The notes beneath the pieces were generated by a model. That model was not told where the DNA came from. It did no database searches and saw only the letters and a program-made list of their open reading frames with translations. This document shows positions 1 through 8,978 of a DNA stretch of 64,000 nucleotides, piece by piece (positions within the stretch are counted from its first letter, which is position 1; each line of letters starts with the position of its first letter). Origin of the DNA: Bacteroidota bacterium (GTDB taxonomy: Bacteria > Bacteroidota > Bacteroidia > Chitinophagales > Chitinophagaceae); NCBI GenBank assembly GCA_016712665.1, contig JADJQP010000003.1, positions 354,232 through 418,231 on the forward strand. Direction: 5' to 3'. The position numbers and the translations under genes are program-made.

Positions 1-2
1 TA

Positions 3-176
3 CAAAAAATTCGAATTCCAGCTCAAAAAAACATTGAAAGTACGATTGAAATAGACTTAGCTATTCTGATGGAATCTATTGATCTGGCGACAGTACATCA
101 TATTATGTCGCCGTGCACTGAGGCCGTAAGATTTTCACAACAATTCCCTTTCATTTTTTATTCTGCCAAAAGATGA
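3..176 (+). CDS. C-terminal end of an MbnP-like protein (partial)
   Basis: An open frame enters from the left edge and stops with TGA at 174-176, overlapping the ATG of the cytochrome c peroxidase gene by ATGA. The 57 visible residues include IDLATVHHIMSPCTEA and end FIFYSAKR. This resembles the tail of MbnP-family (copper/methanobactin-associated) periplasmic proteins, which in Bacteroidota often precede a MauG-type peroxidase. The identification rests on a short tail plus the neighbour, so it is tentative; the frame itself and the translational coupling are directly visible. Confidence 0.5.
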   Translation, partial: QKIRIPAQKNIESTIEIDLAILMESIDLATVHHIMSPCTEAVRFSQQFPFIFYSAKR

Positions 177-1195
177 AGGTAAAATTACTGTACATTTTTT
201 GCGGCATAGTATTACTGGTAGCCTTCAAAATGGCAGACGATATCCCATTTGTTGTACCCAAATATTTTCCAGCACCCGTTTATGACTTTAAAAAAAATCG
301 CCTCAGCAGCGAAAAAATTGTATTAGGGCGCGTGCTGTTCTATGATAATCTCCTTTCGAAAAATCAAACCATATCTTGCGCCAGTTGCCATTCAAATTAC
401 AATGCCTTTGCCCATACCGATCATGCATTAAGTCATGGAATTTATGACAGTATAGGTACTCGCAATGCACCTGCCCTAATGAACCTTGCCTGGCAACCCA
501 TTTTTATGTGGGATGGCGCTATCAACCATCTTGATATGCAGGCTCTGGCACCTATTCAAAATAAAATTGAGATGGGTGAACACATTGCAAACGTTGTAAG
601 TAAATTACAAAAAAGTCCTATTTACCCAAAACTATTTTATAAGGCATTTGAAGACAGTATCATAAGTGGCGAACATACCCTTAAAGCGCTTTCCGCATTT
701 ATGCTTACCTTGGTGAGTTGCGAAAGCAAATACGATAGTGTAATAAAGGGATATCTAGCCTTTGACGCAAAAGAAAAAAATGGATATGCATTGTATAAAA
801 ATCACTGCAGTTCATGCCATACCGAACCCCTTTTTACCAATTATCGCTTCGAAAATAATGGTTTGGCTTTGGATACTACTTTATCAGATTATGGGAGAAT
901 GCATATCACGAAACAAACGAACGACTCACTAAAGTTTAAAGTCCCAACCCTACGAAATATTGAATGGACTTATCCGTACATGCATGATGGCCGTTTCAAA
1001 ACCCTAAATACAGTATTGAATCATTATTCCGGCGGAATAATCTATAGTCCATCATTATCCGAACCATTACAAAAGCCCATTTCATTGTCAGCGAAAGAAA
1101 AAGTTGACCTCCTATCTTTCTTACTTACTTTAAGCGATACAAAATATATTTTTAATAAAAACCATTCATTTCCCAGAGAAATATTGAAGAACTAA
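173..1195 (+). CDS. Di-haem cytochrome c peroxidase (MauG/CcpA family)
   Basis: 340-residue periplasmic di-haem protein expected to reduce peroxide or carry out MauG/MbnH-like oxidation. An N-terminal hydrophobic segment (about residues 4-18) acts as signal peptide or anchor. Two CxxCH haem c sites are visible: CASCH at residues 69-73 and CSSCH at 212-216. The later YPYMHDGRF stretch carries a candidate Met axial ligand, as in CCP families. The ATG overlaps the stop of the upstream MbnP-like gene, suggesting coupling and an MbnP/MbnH-type pair rather than a simple detoxifying peroxidase. The family is certain; the substrate is inferred. Confidence 0.9.
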   Translation: MKVKLLYIFCGIVLLVAFKMADDIPFVVPKYFPAPVYDFKKNRLSSEKIVLGRVLFYDNLLSKNQTISCASCHSNYNAFAHTDHALSHGIYDSIGTRNAPALMNLAWQPIFMWDGAINHLDMQALAPIQNKIEMGEHIANVVSKLQKSPIYPKLFYKAFEDSIISGEHTLKALSAFMLTLVSCESKYDSVIKGYLAFDAKEKNGYALYKNHCSSCHTEPLFTNYRFENNGLALDTTLSDYGRMHITKQTNDSLKFKVPTLRNIEWTYPYMHDGRFKTLNTVLNHYSGGIIYSPSLSEPLQKPISLSAKEKVDLLSFLLTLSDTKYIFNKNHSFPREILKN

Positions 1196-1265
1196 CGAGG
1201 AAAAGCAATTAATTCTTCGTCTAAGTTAACAAGCTTTATTATTAAACGAATTTCAAAATAAAAAT

Positions 1266-2621
1266 ATGAACGGTAAAAACATCCTGATTCTGGCCCTACT
1301 GTCAACACTATTCACAAGTGCCTATGCTCAACCTGCTTTGAGCGCATGGTTGCAGAATACAACCGGAACACTTAGCCGACATTATGTAAGTGGTAATTCA
1401 ATGCCGATTCAAGATAATGATTCTGTAAATGTGCAAACGGTTTTATATTCTTCCAATTGGGTTTATATTCGTACTAAAGGACAACCATCATATGTTACTG
1501 GCCCATTTTTGGATGGGAATCCTTCTTTAGCAACCAATCAAAATGCTATTTTTAGAATTTCTTTAAATCCGGTACAGAACACTGGAAATCCAACAAATAC
1601 CAATGGGGGTAACATTGGACTTTTTATCAATGGTGTTGCTCTTTTCGACTATAGAGATGGGGTATCGTGGCAAAATGCCACCAATTCCCTAAAAGGGGGG
1701 CCATTAGGAGGTATGGGAGATCAAGTATGGAACCGAGATGCGGTGGTGGGTGAACGATTAGGATTCGATTGTTCGAAAGGACATCCGGCAATGGGAAACT
1801 ACCACCACCATCAAAATCCAAGCGCCTTCAAACTGGATTTAAGTGTCATCTCTACTATTTGCAATTTATATGATGCAGATGGCCTATATTCTATTGACAG
1901 TACTACGCATTCGCCACTTATTGGTTTTGCTTATGATGGGTTCCCTATTTATGGGGCGTATGCCCATAAGAATGTGAACGGTACAGGTGGTATCGTACGA
2001 ATGAAATCAAGTTATAAATTGCGAAATATAGCAGTCCGCAATACAGACGCTCTCGGCAATCCGGTAACCCCCGGTCCACCTGTAAACAATACGTATCCCT
2101 TGGGTTATTTCCGCGAAGATTATGAATACATTGCAACTGGAGCAGGAACTCCTGATTATTTGGATGAGCACAATGGCCGATTTTGTGTAACTCCTGAGTA
2201 CCCTGCAGGAATCTACTGTTATTTTGCCACGGTAGATGATAAGTGGAATTCAGCCTATCCATATGCTGTAGGACCCACATTCTATGGGATCAAAAATGCA
2301 ACCAAAGTAAACAGTATTACTGAACCTGTGACCGTATACTCTCCAACAGAAACGGATGATTTCTCTACAATAGTATCTAACATTAGAATATTTCCGAACC
2401 CAAGTGCCGATTTTCTGGCCATACAACTAAATAGTCTGAATACACAAAATGTAGAATTAAAACTGTTTGAAATGGGTGGTAAACTCGTGAATCAAACTAC
2501 CATTTTTGCCGGTAGTACAATAGCGTACATTGATACCAGGACCTTGTACAATGGAAACTACATGTTGCTAATCAAAAATGGCGAAAATCAAATAAGCAGA
2601 AAGGTTACTATTAATAGATAA
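1266..2621 (+). CDS. YHYH-domain protein with T9SS type A sorting domain
   Basis: 451 residues with a signal peptide (cleavage near AYAQ, residues 19-22), then a YHYH-type domain of unknown biochemical role, and a C-terminal T9SS type A sorting domain starting at about RIFPNPSADF and ending in a Lys/Arg-rich strand. The signature is NYHHHQNP at residues 178-185, that is YHHH instead of the canonical YHYH, followed by the usual GFAYDGFPIYG motif. It lies 70 bp after the peroxidase on the same strand, so all three first genes may form an operon. It is expected to be exported by T9SS to the cell surface. YHYH proteins commonly accompany MbnP/MauG genes, suggesting a metal-related role. Confidence 0.88.
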   Translation: MNGKNILILALLSTLFTSAYAQPALSAWLQNTTGTLSRHYVSGNSMPIQDNDSVNVQTVLYSSNWVYIRTKGQPSYVTGPFLDGNPSLATNQNAIFRISLNPVQNTGNPTNTNGGNIGLFINGVALFDYRDGVSWQNATNSLKGGPLGGMGDQVWNRDAVVGERLGFDCSKGHPAMGNYHHHQNPSAFKLDLSVISTICNLYDADGLYSIDSTTHSPLIGFAYDGFPIYGAYAHKNVNGTGGIVRMKSSYKLRNIAVRNTDALGNPVTPGPPVNNTYPLGYFREDYEYIATGAGTPDYLDEHNGRFCVTPEYPAGIYCYFATVDDKWNSAYPYAVGPTFYGIKNATKVNSITEPVTVYSPTETDDFSTIVSNIRIFPNPSADFLAIQLNSLNTQNVELKLFEMGGKLVNQTTIFAGSTIAYIDTRTLYNGNYMLLIKNGENQISRKVTINR

Positions 2622-2667
2622 GCCTCGTAATTGCTGTGGAATGTAGATGGAATTGCTGCAAAAAAAC

Positions 2668-3474
2668 CTAGAGTGAATACTTATCAAACAAAAAAGGATT
2701 CTCTTTTTCTGCTTGTTCGATGGGATCAAAAGTAGACAGCAGATCCGCTTTAGTTTTTCCTACTGCAATGGAATGTTCATAGTGCGCCGACAGTTTTCCA
2801 TCGTTGGTATAAATAGTCCAGTCATCATCGCCTACATGGACGTCTTTGGTGCCCATATTTATCATGGGTTCAATTGCAATAACCAAGCCTTCCTGTAATT
2901 TCAAGCCATTTCCTCGTCTCCCAAAATTTGGAACATCAGGTTCTTCATGGAGGCTTTTTCCGATTCCATGCCCTGTTAGTGACCGAACCACTCCGTAGCC
3001 ATGCTTCTTTTCGGTATGTTCTTGAATAGCCCAACCAATATCACCGATTCTATACCCAACTTTCGCTTTTTCAATACCTTTGTAGAGGGATTCTTTTGTA
3101 ACGCGCAATAATTGTTGCACATCTTCTGAAATAGTACCTATGGCAAAGGTATAGGCACTATCCCCTACATAACCGTTCAAAACAACACCGGTATCGATAC
3201 TAACCACATCACCTTCTTTCAGTTCGGAGCTATTGGGAAAACCATGTACTACAGCACTATTGACACTTATGCAGCAGGTGTAGGGAAACCCCTTATAACC
3301 TTTAAAAGCGGGTTTGCCTCCATGATCTTGAATGAATGCCTCTGCAAGCTTATCTAACTGTAATGTATTGATGCCGGGTTTAATCTCTTTAGCTAAAGTG
3401 GCAATGGTATGTGAAACCAACAAATTACTTTTTCTGAGTAATTCGATTTCTTCAGTTGTTTTATAATAAATCAA
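2668..3474 (-). CDS. map: Methionine aminopeptidase, type I
   Basis: Removes the initiator Met from nascent proteins. The metal-binding residues of the pita-bread fold are visible: His in VVHGFPN, Asp in VVSIDTGV, Asp in GDSAYTF, His in GHGIG and Glu in AIEPM. I place the start at a TTG (3474-3472), giving MIYYKTTEEIELLR, which matches the family N-terminus. An ATG nine codons upstream (3501) would add an atypical extension. It is the last gene of the ribosomal operon, after secY, a common Bacteroidota arrangement; infA and rpmJ, which normally follow, are absent. It converges with the YHYH gene. Confidence 0.93.
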   Translation of the reverse strand: MIYYKTTEEIELLRKSNLLVSHTIATLAKEIKPGINTLQLDKLAEAFIQDHGGKPAFKGYKGFPYTCCISVNSAVVHGFPNSSELKEGDVVSIDTGVVLNGYVGDSAYTFAIGTISEDVQQLLRVTKESLYKGIEKAKVGYRIGDIGWAIQEHTEKKHGYGVVRSLTGHGIGKSLHEEPDVPNFGRRGNGLKLQEGLVIAIEPMINMGTKDVHVGDDDWTIYTNDGKLSAHYEHSIAVGKTKADLLSTFDPIEQAEKENPFLFDKYSL

Positions 3475-3540
3475 GCGAAAATTATTTTTACAAACGTACA
3501 AATTGCGATGCCCTTGCGAGCTAATAAACCAGTAGTCTTA

Positions 3541-4857
3541 TTATGCAGATACTGCTTGACGACCTGTAATTCGCCCAGTCTTCATCAAGCCATCATAGTG
3601 GCGCATTAACAACTGACTTTCGATTTGTTGCAAGGTATCTAATACCACGCCAACCATAATCAACATCGAAGTACCGCCATAAAAACTAGCAAATCCTTGT
3701 GTAATTTTTAACTGACCAGCCACACCAGGCATGATACCGATAAGGGCAAGAAAAATAGCACCAGGTAAGGTAATTCTATCCATGATAGCTCCGATATAAT
3801 TGGCAGTGTCTTCGCCCGGTTTGATACCTGGAATAAAGCCATTATTACGTTTTAAATCGTCAGCCATTTGGGTTGGATTGAAAATCAATGCTGTATATAG
3901 GTATGTAAATCCGATTACGAGTACAGCATACACGATATTGTAAATAGTGGAGCCCGGATCACTAAGGCTTTTGGCCAGACCTTGTGCCGTTTCTGTATTG
4001 GAAAAACCTACCAAGGTTGAAGGAATAAACAACATGGCCTGTGCAAAAATGATAGGCATTACACCTGAACTATTCACTTTGATAGGAATAAAATCTCTAT
4101 TACCTGAAATGTCTTTTGCACTTGAGGCACCACCAACAATACGTCGAGCATAGTTAAGTGGAATGCGTCTGGTACCTTGAACGAGCAAGATGATGGCCAT
4201 AATAATGAGGACCATCACTGCAATTTCGATAAGGAAAATTAATAGAGAACTAGAGGCAAATTCTTGCGCGATTGAACTAGGTAATCGTGCAATGATGCCG
4301 GCAGTGATAATTAGAGAAGTGCCATTGCCAATGCCTTTATCGGTAATTTTTTCACCTAACCACATTACAAATAAAGTGCCTGTGGTTAAAATGATAATTG
4401 TAGTTAATGACCATGCAAAGGTATTGGTCATAATAGCATTTCCATTTTGACTTCTTAAATAGGTAATGTACCCAATGGCTTGAAACAGTGTAACACCAAC
4501 GGTAACATAACGAGTGATCAATGTAATTTTCTTTCGACCGCTATCCTCTTTTGACATTTTTTGTAACTGCGGAATGGCAATTTGCGCCAATTGCATGGCA
4601 ATACTAGCCGAGATGTACGGCATAATGCCTAACGCAAAAATAGAAGCATTATTAAAGGCCCCGCCAGCAAACATATTAAATAATCCAAGCAACCCATTTT
4701 GACCTGTATTGGTAACTAAATCATTAGGATTGATACCCGGTAATACTACGTGGCACCCCACTCTATAAACTAACAATAATGTAAGTGTAAAGATGATACG
4801 ATTTTTCAATTCATCTATACTCCATATATTCTTAAGCGTATCTACTATTTTTTTCAT
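3541..4857 (-). CDS. secY: Preprotein translocase subunit SecY
   Basis: 438-residue channel subunit of the Sec translocon in the inner membrane, with about ten hydrophobic helices visible along its length. The N-terminus (IDELKNRIIFTLTLLLVYR) and GCHVVLPGINPN match SecY, as do GIGNGTSLII and the late cytosolic loop NPTQMADDLKRNNGFIPG with the conserved Arg used in SecA interaction. It lies between rplO and map as in other bacteria. The 130-bp gap to rplO contains no gene that I can see and no strong hairpin. Confidence 0.97.
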   Translation of the reverse strand: MKKIVDTLKNIWSIDELKNRIIFTLTLLLVYRVGCHVVLPGINPNDLVTNTGQNGLLGLFNMFAGGAFNNASIFALGIMPYISASIAMQLAQIAIPQLQKMSKEDSGRKKITLITRYVTVGVTLFQAIGYITYLRSQNGNAIMTNTFAWSLTTIIILTTGTLFVMWLGEKITDKGIGNGTSLIITAGIIARLPSSIAQEFASSSLLIFLIEIAVMVLIIMAIILLVQGTRRIPLNYARRIVGGASSAKDISGNRDFIPIKVNSSGVMPIIFAQAMLFIPSTLVGFSNTETAQGLAKSLSDPGSTIYNIVYAVLVIGFTYLYTALIFNPTQMADDLKRNNGFIPGIKPGEDTANYIGAIMDRITLPGAIFLALIGIMPGVAGQLKITQGFASFYGGTSMLIMVGVVLDTLQQIESQLLMRHYDGLMKTGRITGRQAVSA

Positions 4858-4987
4858 TCGGCTTCTTTATTCTTATTTTTGAGGTGCAATTTAATCCTAA
4901 TAATGCTAAAAACAAACTTAATTAATTCTTTATTTAGTGTGTCTCAAGCCGCCATTGGCTACAATTCAAACCAAATAAGTGGAATTA

Positions 4988-5437
4988 TTAAACAATTTCA
5001 ACGGTGCCGCCAACAGCTTCAATTGCTTTTTTGGCTGATTCGCTGATACCATTTACTCTGAAAGCAAGTTTTGTGGTGATTTCACCCTTACCTAAAATTT
5101 TAATAAGATCTGTTCTGTTTAGGACACCAATTACATATAAGGTTTCTGGAGAAACCTCTGTTATTTCATATCTTTTTGCGATGGCATCTATCTGCTCAAG
5201 ATTCAATACTTTATAATCAATACGATTGATATTCTTGAATCCGCGCTTGGGTAAGCGTCTGTGAAGAGGCATCTGACCACCTTCACTACCTCTACGGTAG
5301 TTATGACCGGCGCGAGACTGAGCACCCTTATTTCCTTTGGTAGAGGTTCCGCCTTTACCGGAAGAGTTACCACGACCTAATCGTTTTCCATCCCTATGTG
5401 TAGCGCCAGTTGCTGGCTTTAATGTATGTAAATTCAT
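4988..5437 (-). CDS. rplO: 50S ribosomal protein L15
   Basis: 149 residues, normal length. The Gly/Arg-rich N-terminal part (KRLGRGNSSGKGGTSTKGNKGAQSR) is the extended L15 tail that threads into 23S rRNA, followed by the globular L15 domain ending in VGGTVEIV. Its start is 2 bp from the rpmD stop, consistent with translational coupling in the spc operon. Confidence 0.97.
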   Translation of the reverse strand: MNLHTLKPATGATHRDGKRLGRGNSSGKGGTSTKGNKGAQSRAGHNYRRGSEGGQMPLHRRLPKRGFKNINRIDYKVLNLEQIDAIAKRYEITEVSPETLYVIGVLNRTDLIKILGKGEITTKLAFRVNGISESAKKAIEAVGGTVEIV

Positions 5438-5439
5438 TT

Positions 5440-5619
5440 CTAGTTATTTTCAGTTTTTACCAAATGTGCTACTTTTTTAATCATGCCCAAGATTTGTGGG
5501 GTAGCTTCATGCTCAGCCGATTGGCTTATTTTTTTAAGTCCGAGGGCTCTTAAGGTAGCCTTTTGACGTTCAGGACGATCAATGGAACTTTTTACTTGTG
5601 TTACTTTTACTTTGCTCAT
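5440..5619 (-). CDS. rpmD: 50S ribosomal protein L30
   Basis: A 59-codon frame, short enough to be missed by length cut-offs, running from ATG at 5619-5617 to TAG at 5442-5440. The translation begins MSKVKVTQVKSSIDRPERQK and continues with ATLRALGLKKI, the L30 signature, then a C-terminal helix with ILGMIKKVAHLV. It sits between rpsE and rplO, exactly where L30 belongs in the spc operon. It ends in TAG, which shows that TAG is an ordinary stop codon here. Confidence 0.95.
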   Translation of the reverse strand: MSKVKVTQVKSSIDRPERQKATLRALGLKKISQSAEHEATPQILGMIKKVAHLVKTENN

Positions 5620-5687
5620 TACTTTAAAGTTTTACTATTGAATATCGAATGGTAGAAATTCGTACATTCAGCATTCATTATTTATTA

Positions 5688-6236
5688 TTATCCGTTAAAC
5701 ACTTTTTTCAAGCCGATATTTCTGTCTTTGGCAACCTGAATAGGCTCTCTCATTTGCGACAATGCAGAAACAGTGGCCTTTACCACGTTATGTGGATTAG
5801 CAGATCCAAGTGATTTTGCCAACACGTCGGTAACGCCTGCGCTTTCCAATACGGCACGCATACTACCTCCAGCAATTACACCAGTACCGTGTGAAGCCGG
5901 TTTAATCATCACTTTGGCAGCACCTGCTTTGGTAAATATTTCATGCGGAACGGTACCGTGCAAAATAGGAACTTTCACAAGGTTCTTCTTAGCATCATCA
6001 ATACCTTTTTGGATTGCCATTTGAACTTCTTTTGCTTTACCCAAACCATGACCGATAACACCGTTACCGTTACCCACTACCACCAATGCTGAAAAGCTAA
6101 ATGTACGACCGCCTTTGGTTGTTTTTACCACACGATTAATAGCAACTACTTTTTCAACTAATTCTATTTCGCCTGATTTTACTTTATTTGTTTCTGTTTT
6201 AGACATTTTCTGTTTTTGTATTTTATTGTCCGGCAT
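5688..6236 (-). CDS. rpsE: 30S ribosomal protein S5
   Basis: 182 residues. The N-terminal double-stranded-RNA-binding S5 domain is clear (VEKVVAINRVVKTTKGGRTF, then VVVGNGNGVIGHGLGKAKEV), followed by the C-terminal S5 domain with GSMRAVLESAGVTDVLAKS. S5 functions in decoding accuracy and the mRNA helicase region of the 30S subunit. The first ATG gives a 10-residue lead before MSKTETNK; either Met could be the true start. Confidence 0.97.
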   Translation of the reverse strand: MPDNKIQKQKMSKTETNKVKSGEIELVEKVVAINRVVKTTKGGRTFSFSALVVVGNGNGVIGHGLGKAKEVQMAIQKGIDDAKKNLVKVPILHGTVPHEIFTKAGAAKVMIKPASHGTGVIAGGSMRAVLESAGVTDVLAKSLGSANPHNVVKATVSALSQMREPIQVAKDRNIGLKKVFNG

Positions 6237-6253
6237 TTCGGCCGATTGATTTA

Positions 6254-6604
6254 TTAAAATTGAAGACCACCCTCACGAGCCCCTTCGGCCAAAGCTTTAA
6301 TTCTACCATGATATAAATTTCCGCCCCTGTCAAACACACAACTTTCGATTCCTTTACTTTTTGCTATTTCAGCGATAGCCATACCAACTGCCTTTGATTT
6401 ATCGGTTTTGGTTCCTTCATTGGCGGTATTTTTATTTCTACTATTGGCAGAAGCTACCGTTACCCCTGTGGTATCATCAATTAGCTGCGCGTATATTTCT
6501 TTATTACTACGAAATACCGCTAAGCGTGGTCTTGAAGAAGTACCTGATATCTTCTTGCGAATTCTCCACTTTAATTTTTGTTTTCTATCTACTTTTACGT
6601 TCAT
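6254..6604 (-). CDS. rplR: 50S ribosomal protein L18
   Basis: 116 residues, usual length. L18 binds 5S rRNA in the central protuberance. The N-terminus RKQKLKWRIRKKISGTSSRPRL followed by VFRSNKEIYAQLIDD and the C-terminal FDRGGNLYHGRIKALAEGAREGG tract are diagnostic. It sits between rplF and rpsE with short gaps. Confidence 0.97.
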   Translation of the reverse strand: MNVKVDRKQKLKWRIRKKISGTSSRPRLAVFRSNKEIYAQLIDDTTGVTVASANSRNKNTANEGTKTDKSKAVGMAIAEIAKSKGIESCVFDRGGNLYHGRIKALAEGAREGGLQF

Positions 6605-6662
6605 AATCTTTAGTTTTTAGTGAAAATGACTGGTAACCATTTTCTATTGTTTGATTTTATTA

Positions 6663-7217
6663 CTATTTACCTGCTGACTTACCTGCTTTACGTCTGATAA
6701 ATTCACCTTCATATTTCACACCCTTTCCTTTGTATGGTTCAGGTTTACGTAGGCTTCTAATTTTTGCAGCCACCTGACCAATCAATTGTTTATCAGAACC
6801 CTCTAGGGTAATCATTGGATTGGCACCCTTTTCAGTCAAAGTGCTAACTTTCAATTCTTTCGGAATTTCGAATATGATATTATGGGAATAGCCCAATGAC
6901 ATATCCAAAATATTGCCTTGGTTAACCGCTTTGTAACCCACACCTACTAATTCTAATTTTCTTGTATAACCATCGGTTACACCTTTAACCATATTGGCAA
7001 TGATGGAACGATACAAACCATGCATGGCTCTATGACGCAATTGTTCGGTAGGGCGAACCACCTGAAGGTTACCATCAGCTTGCTCTATCTTCATATCTTG
7101 ATCGATAGTTTGCTTTAATTCTCCTTTGGGTCCTTTTACAGTTACTTCATTAGAAGCATTTACTGTAACGGTTACGCCGGCTGGAATGGCTATCGGTTGT
7201 TTTCCTATTCTTGACAT
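6663..7217 (-). CDS. rplF: 50S ribosomal protein L6
   Basis: 184 residues with two L6 domains. The start MSRIGKQPIAIPAGV and the C-terminal signature EPYKGKGVKYEGEFIRRKAGK are typical. L6 lies near the sarcin-ricin loop and GTPase centre of the 50S subunit. The gap to rplR (6605-6662) holds a small imperfect hairpin (GAAAATG/CATTTTC) of unknown relevance. Confidence 0.97.
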   Translation of the reverse strand: MSRIGKQPIAIPAGVTVTVNASNEVTVKGPKGELKQTIDQDMKIEQADGNLQVVRPTEQLRHRAMHGLYRSIIANMVKGVTDGYTRKLELVGVGYKAVNQGNILDMSLGYSHNIIFEIPKELKVSTLTEKGANPMITLEGSDKQLIGQVAAKIRSLRKPEPYKGKGVKYEGEFIRRKAGKSAGK

Positions 7218-7280
7218 TTTTTTATTTTTTATAATTTTAATATATTGCTTTTCAATAATATATGAATTTCAATAACACTA

Positions 7281-7679
7281 CTAATACACGTGACAAAGAA
7301 CTTCACCACCTACATTATTCGCTTTAGCTTCTTTATCGGTCATCACGCCCTTTGAAGTAGAAAGGATAGCAATTCCCAAACCATTTTGTACTCTTCTGAT
7401 TTCGGCCGGTTTGGCATATTGTCTTAACCCTGGTCTACTCACTCTTTCTAAACCTCTAATAGCCGGAACCTTAGAATTGGCATCGTATTTCAAAGCGATT
7501 TTAATGATACCTTGCTTACTGTCCGTTTCGAATTTATACTTCAGGATATATCCTTTTTCGTACAAAATTTCTGTCATCCGTTTTTTTAAATTGGATGCCG
7601 GAATTTCAACTAATCTATGATTTGCCATTTGAGCATTTCTAATGCGTGTTAAGAAATCTGCTATTGGATCTGTTACCAT
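7281..7679 (-). CDS. rpsH: 30S ribosomal protein S8
   Basis: 132 residues. Begins MVTDPIADFLTRIRNA and ends with the S8 signature GLGIAILSTSKGVMTDKEA plus GEVLCHVY. It binds the central domain of 16S rRNA and, in well-studied bacteria, also represses its own spc operon; no matching mRNA target can be judged here by eye. Confidence 0.97.
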   Translation of the reverse strand: MVTDPIADFLTRIRNAQMANHRLVEIPASNLKKRMTEILYEKGYILKYKFETDSKQGIIKIALKYDANSKVPAIRGLERVSRPGLRQYAKPAEIRRVQNGLGIAILSTSKGVMTDKEAKANNVGGEVLCHVY

Positions 7680-7758
7680 TGTATTTTTTGTTACTTTTTG
7701 TTAATTATTGTTTGTTGCCTTTCATTTTTTGAGTAGTTAAAAAGCAGCTACTATTGTT

Positions 7759-8028
7759 TTACCAACTTGCTTTGCGAACACCCGGAATCAAGCCATTTAA
7801 AGCCATATCTCTAAACATAACACGGGAGATACCGAAATGACGCATATAGCCTTTTCCACGTCCTGTAAGCTGACATCTATTATGCAATCGAACAGGCGAA
7901 GCATTTTTTGGCAATTTATCTAATGCTGTATAATCGCCGGCTGCTTTTAGAGCTTTACGCTTTTCAGCATATTGAGCTACCATTTTTTCGCGCTTTCTTT
8001 GACGTGCTTTTACTGATTGTTTAGCCAT
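7759..8028 (-). CDS. rpsN: 30S ribosomal protein S14
   Basis: 89 residues. The C-terminal S14 signature RCQLTGRGKGYMRHFGISR is present. In place of the zinc-binding CxxC pairs the protein has NASPVRLHNRC, so it belongs to the zinc-independent (C-minus) type usual in Bacteroidota. It lies 8 bp from the rplE start. Confidence 0.96.
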   Translation of the reverse strand: MAKQSVKARQRKREKMVAQYAEKRKALKAAGDYTALDKLPKNASPVRLHNRCQLTGRGKGYMRHFGISRVMFRDMALNGLIPGVRKASW

Positions 8029-8036
8029 GTTGTATA

Positions 8037-8612
8037 TTAATTATTTTTTACGTTTAAGTTTTTAAAAGGCATACCCATTGCTTTGAGCAATTCGTAGGCT
8101 TCCTCATTGGTTTTTGCGGTGGTCACAAAAGTAATATCCATACCGCTGATACGAGGTAATTTGTCGATATCAATTTCAGGAAAGATAATTTGTTCAGTGA
8201 TGCCGATGGTATAATTACCACGTCCATCAAATGCCTTTTCGCTGATTCCTTTGAAGTCTCTTACACGAGGTAAAGAAACGGACACAAAACGATCTAAGAA
8301 ATCATACATCTTTTTGCTTCTCAAAGTAACTTTCGCACCGATGGGCATATTTTTTCTTAATTTGAAATTGGAGATGTCCTTCTTTGACATGGTAGCAATG
8401 GCTCTTTGACCACTGATATTTGTCATTTCATCAACAGCAATATCAATTAATTTTTTATCTGCCACAGAGCCTTTCACTCCTTGATTTAGACAGATTTCGA
8501 TTAATCTTGGACATTGCATAACGGTTTTATATCCAAATTTTTTCATTAATGCAGGTATCACTTCTTCGTGATATTTGGTTTGCATTCTAGGTATATACGT
8601 CATTGTACTCAT
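8037..8612 (-). CDS. rplE: 50S ribosomal protein L5
   Basis: 191 residues; binds 5S rRNA and contacts the P-site tRNA. L5 motifs such as CPRLIEICLNQGVK, GQRAIATMSKKDISNFKLR and the C-terminal GMDITFVTTAKTNEEA are visible. The ATG overlaps the rplX stop codon by one base (TAATG), indicating coupling. An ATG three codons downstream (MTYIPRMQ) is an alternative start. Confidence 0.97.
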   Translation of the reverse strand: MSTMTYIPRMQTKYHEEVIPALMKKFGYKTVMQCPRLIEICLNQGVKGSVADKKLIDIAVDEMTNISGQRAIATMSKKDISNFKLRKNMPIGAKVTLRSKKMYDFLDRFVSVSLPRVRDFKGISEKAFDGRGNYTIGITEQIIFPEIDIDKLPRISGMDITFVTTAKTNEEAYELLKAMGMPFKNLNVKNN

Positions 8613-8956
8613 TATTTGATTACCTCCCCTGATTTTTTTGATACTCTTATTGCTTTTCCATCTTTACGCTCACGCTTAACCTTAGTGGCTGCACCCGCTT
8701 TGGCATCCCATAACATTACATTAGACAAGGCGATAGGTCCTTCTTGTTTCACGATGCTTCCTTGAGGGTTCTGTGCGTTGGGCTTCAGATGTCTTGTTTT
8801 GATATTCACGCCTTCAACCAATACGCGTGGTTTATTTTCGTCGGGTATTACAGACAAAACAGTTTTAGGAGTTTTGCGGTCTTTGTCAGCACCGGATATT
8901 ACTACCACCTGATCGCCCTTCTTTATTGAATATTTTGGTTTAAATCTACTTTTCAC
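8612..8956 (-). CDS. rplX: 50S ribosomal protein L24
   Basis: 114 residues; an assembly-initiator protein at the exit side of the 50S subunit. It has the KOW motif (KKGDQVVVISGADKDRK) and the L24 continuation VEGVNIKTRHLKPN. Its stop overlaps the rplE start by one base. Confidence 0.97.
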   Translation of the reverse strand: MKSRFKPKYSIKKGDQVVVISGADKDRKTPKTVLSVIPDENKPRVLVEGVNIKTRHLKPNAQNPQGSIVKQEGPIALSNVMLWDAKAGAATKVKRERKDGKAIRVSKKSGEVIK

Positions 8957-8978
8957 GTCTTTTAATTTTATTTTGTTA

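Noticed and set aside
1945..2280. 111-codon - strand ORF within the YHYH gene
   Set aside because: Lies wholly inside a well-supported gene on the other strand and shows no domain or signal.
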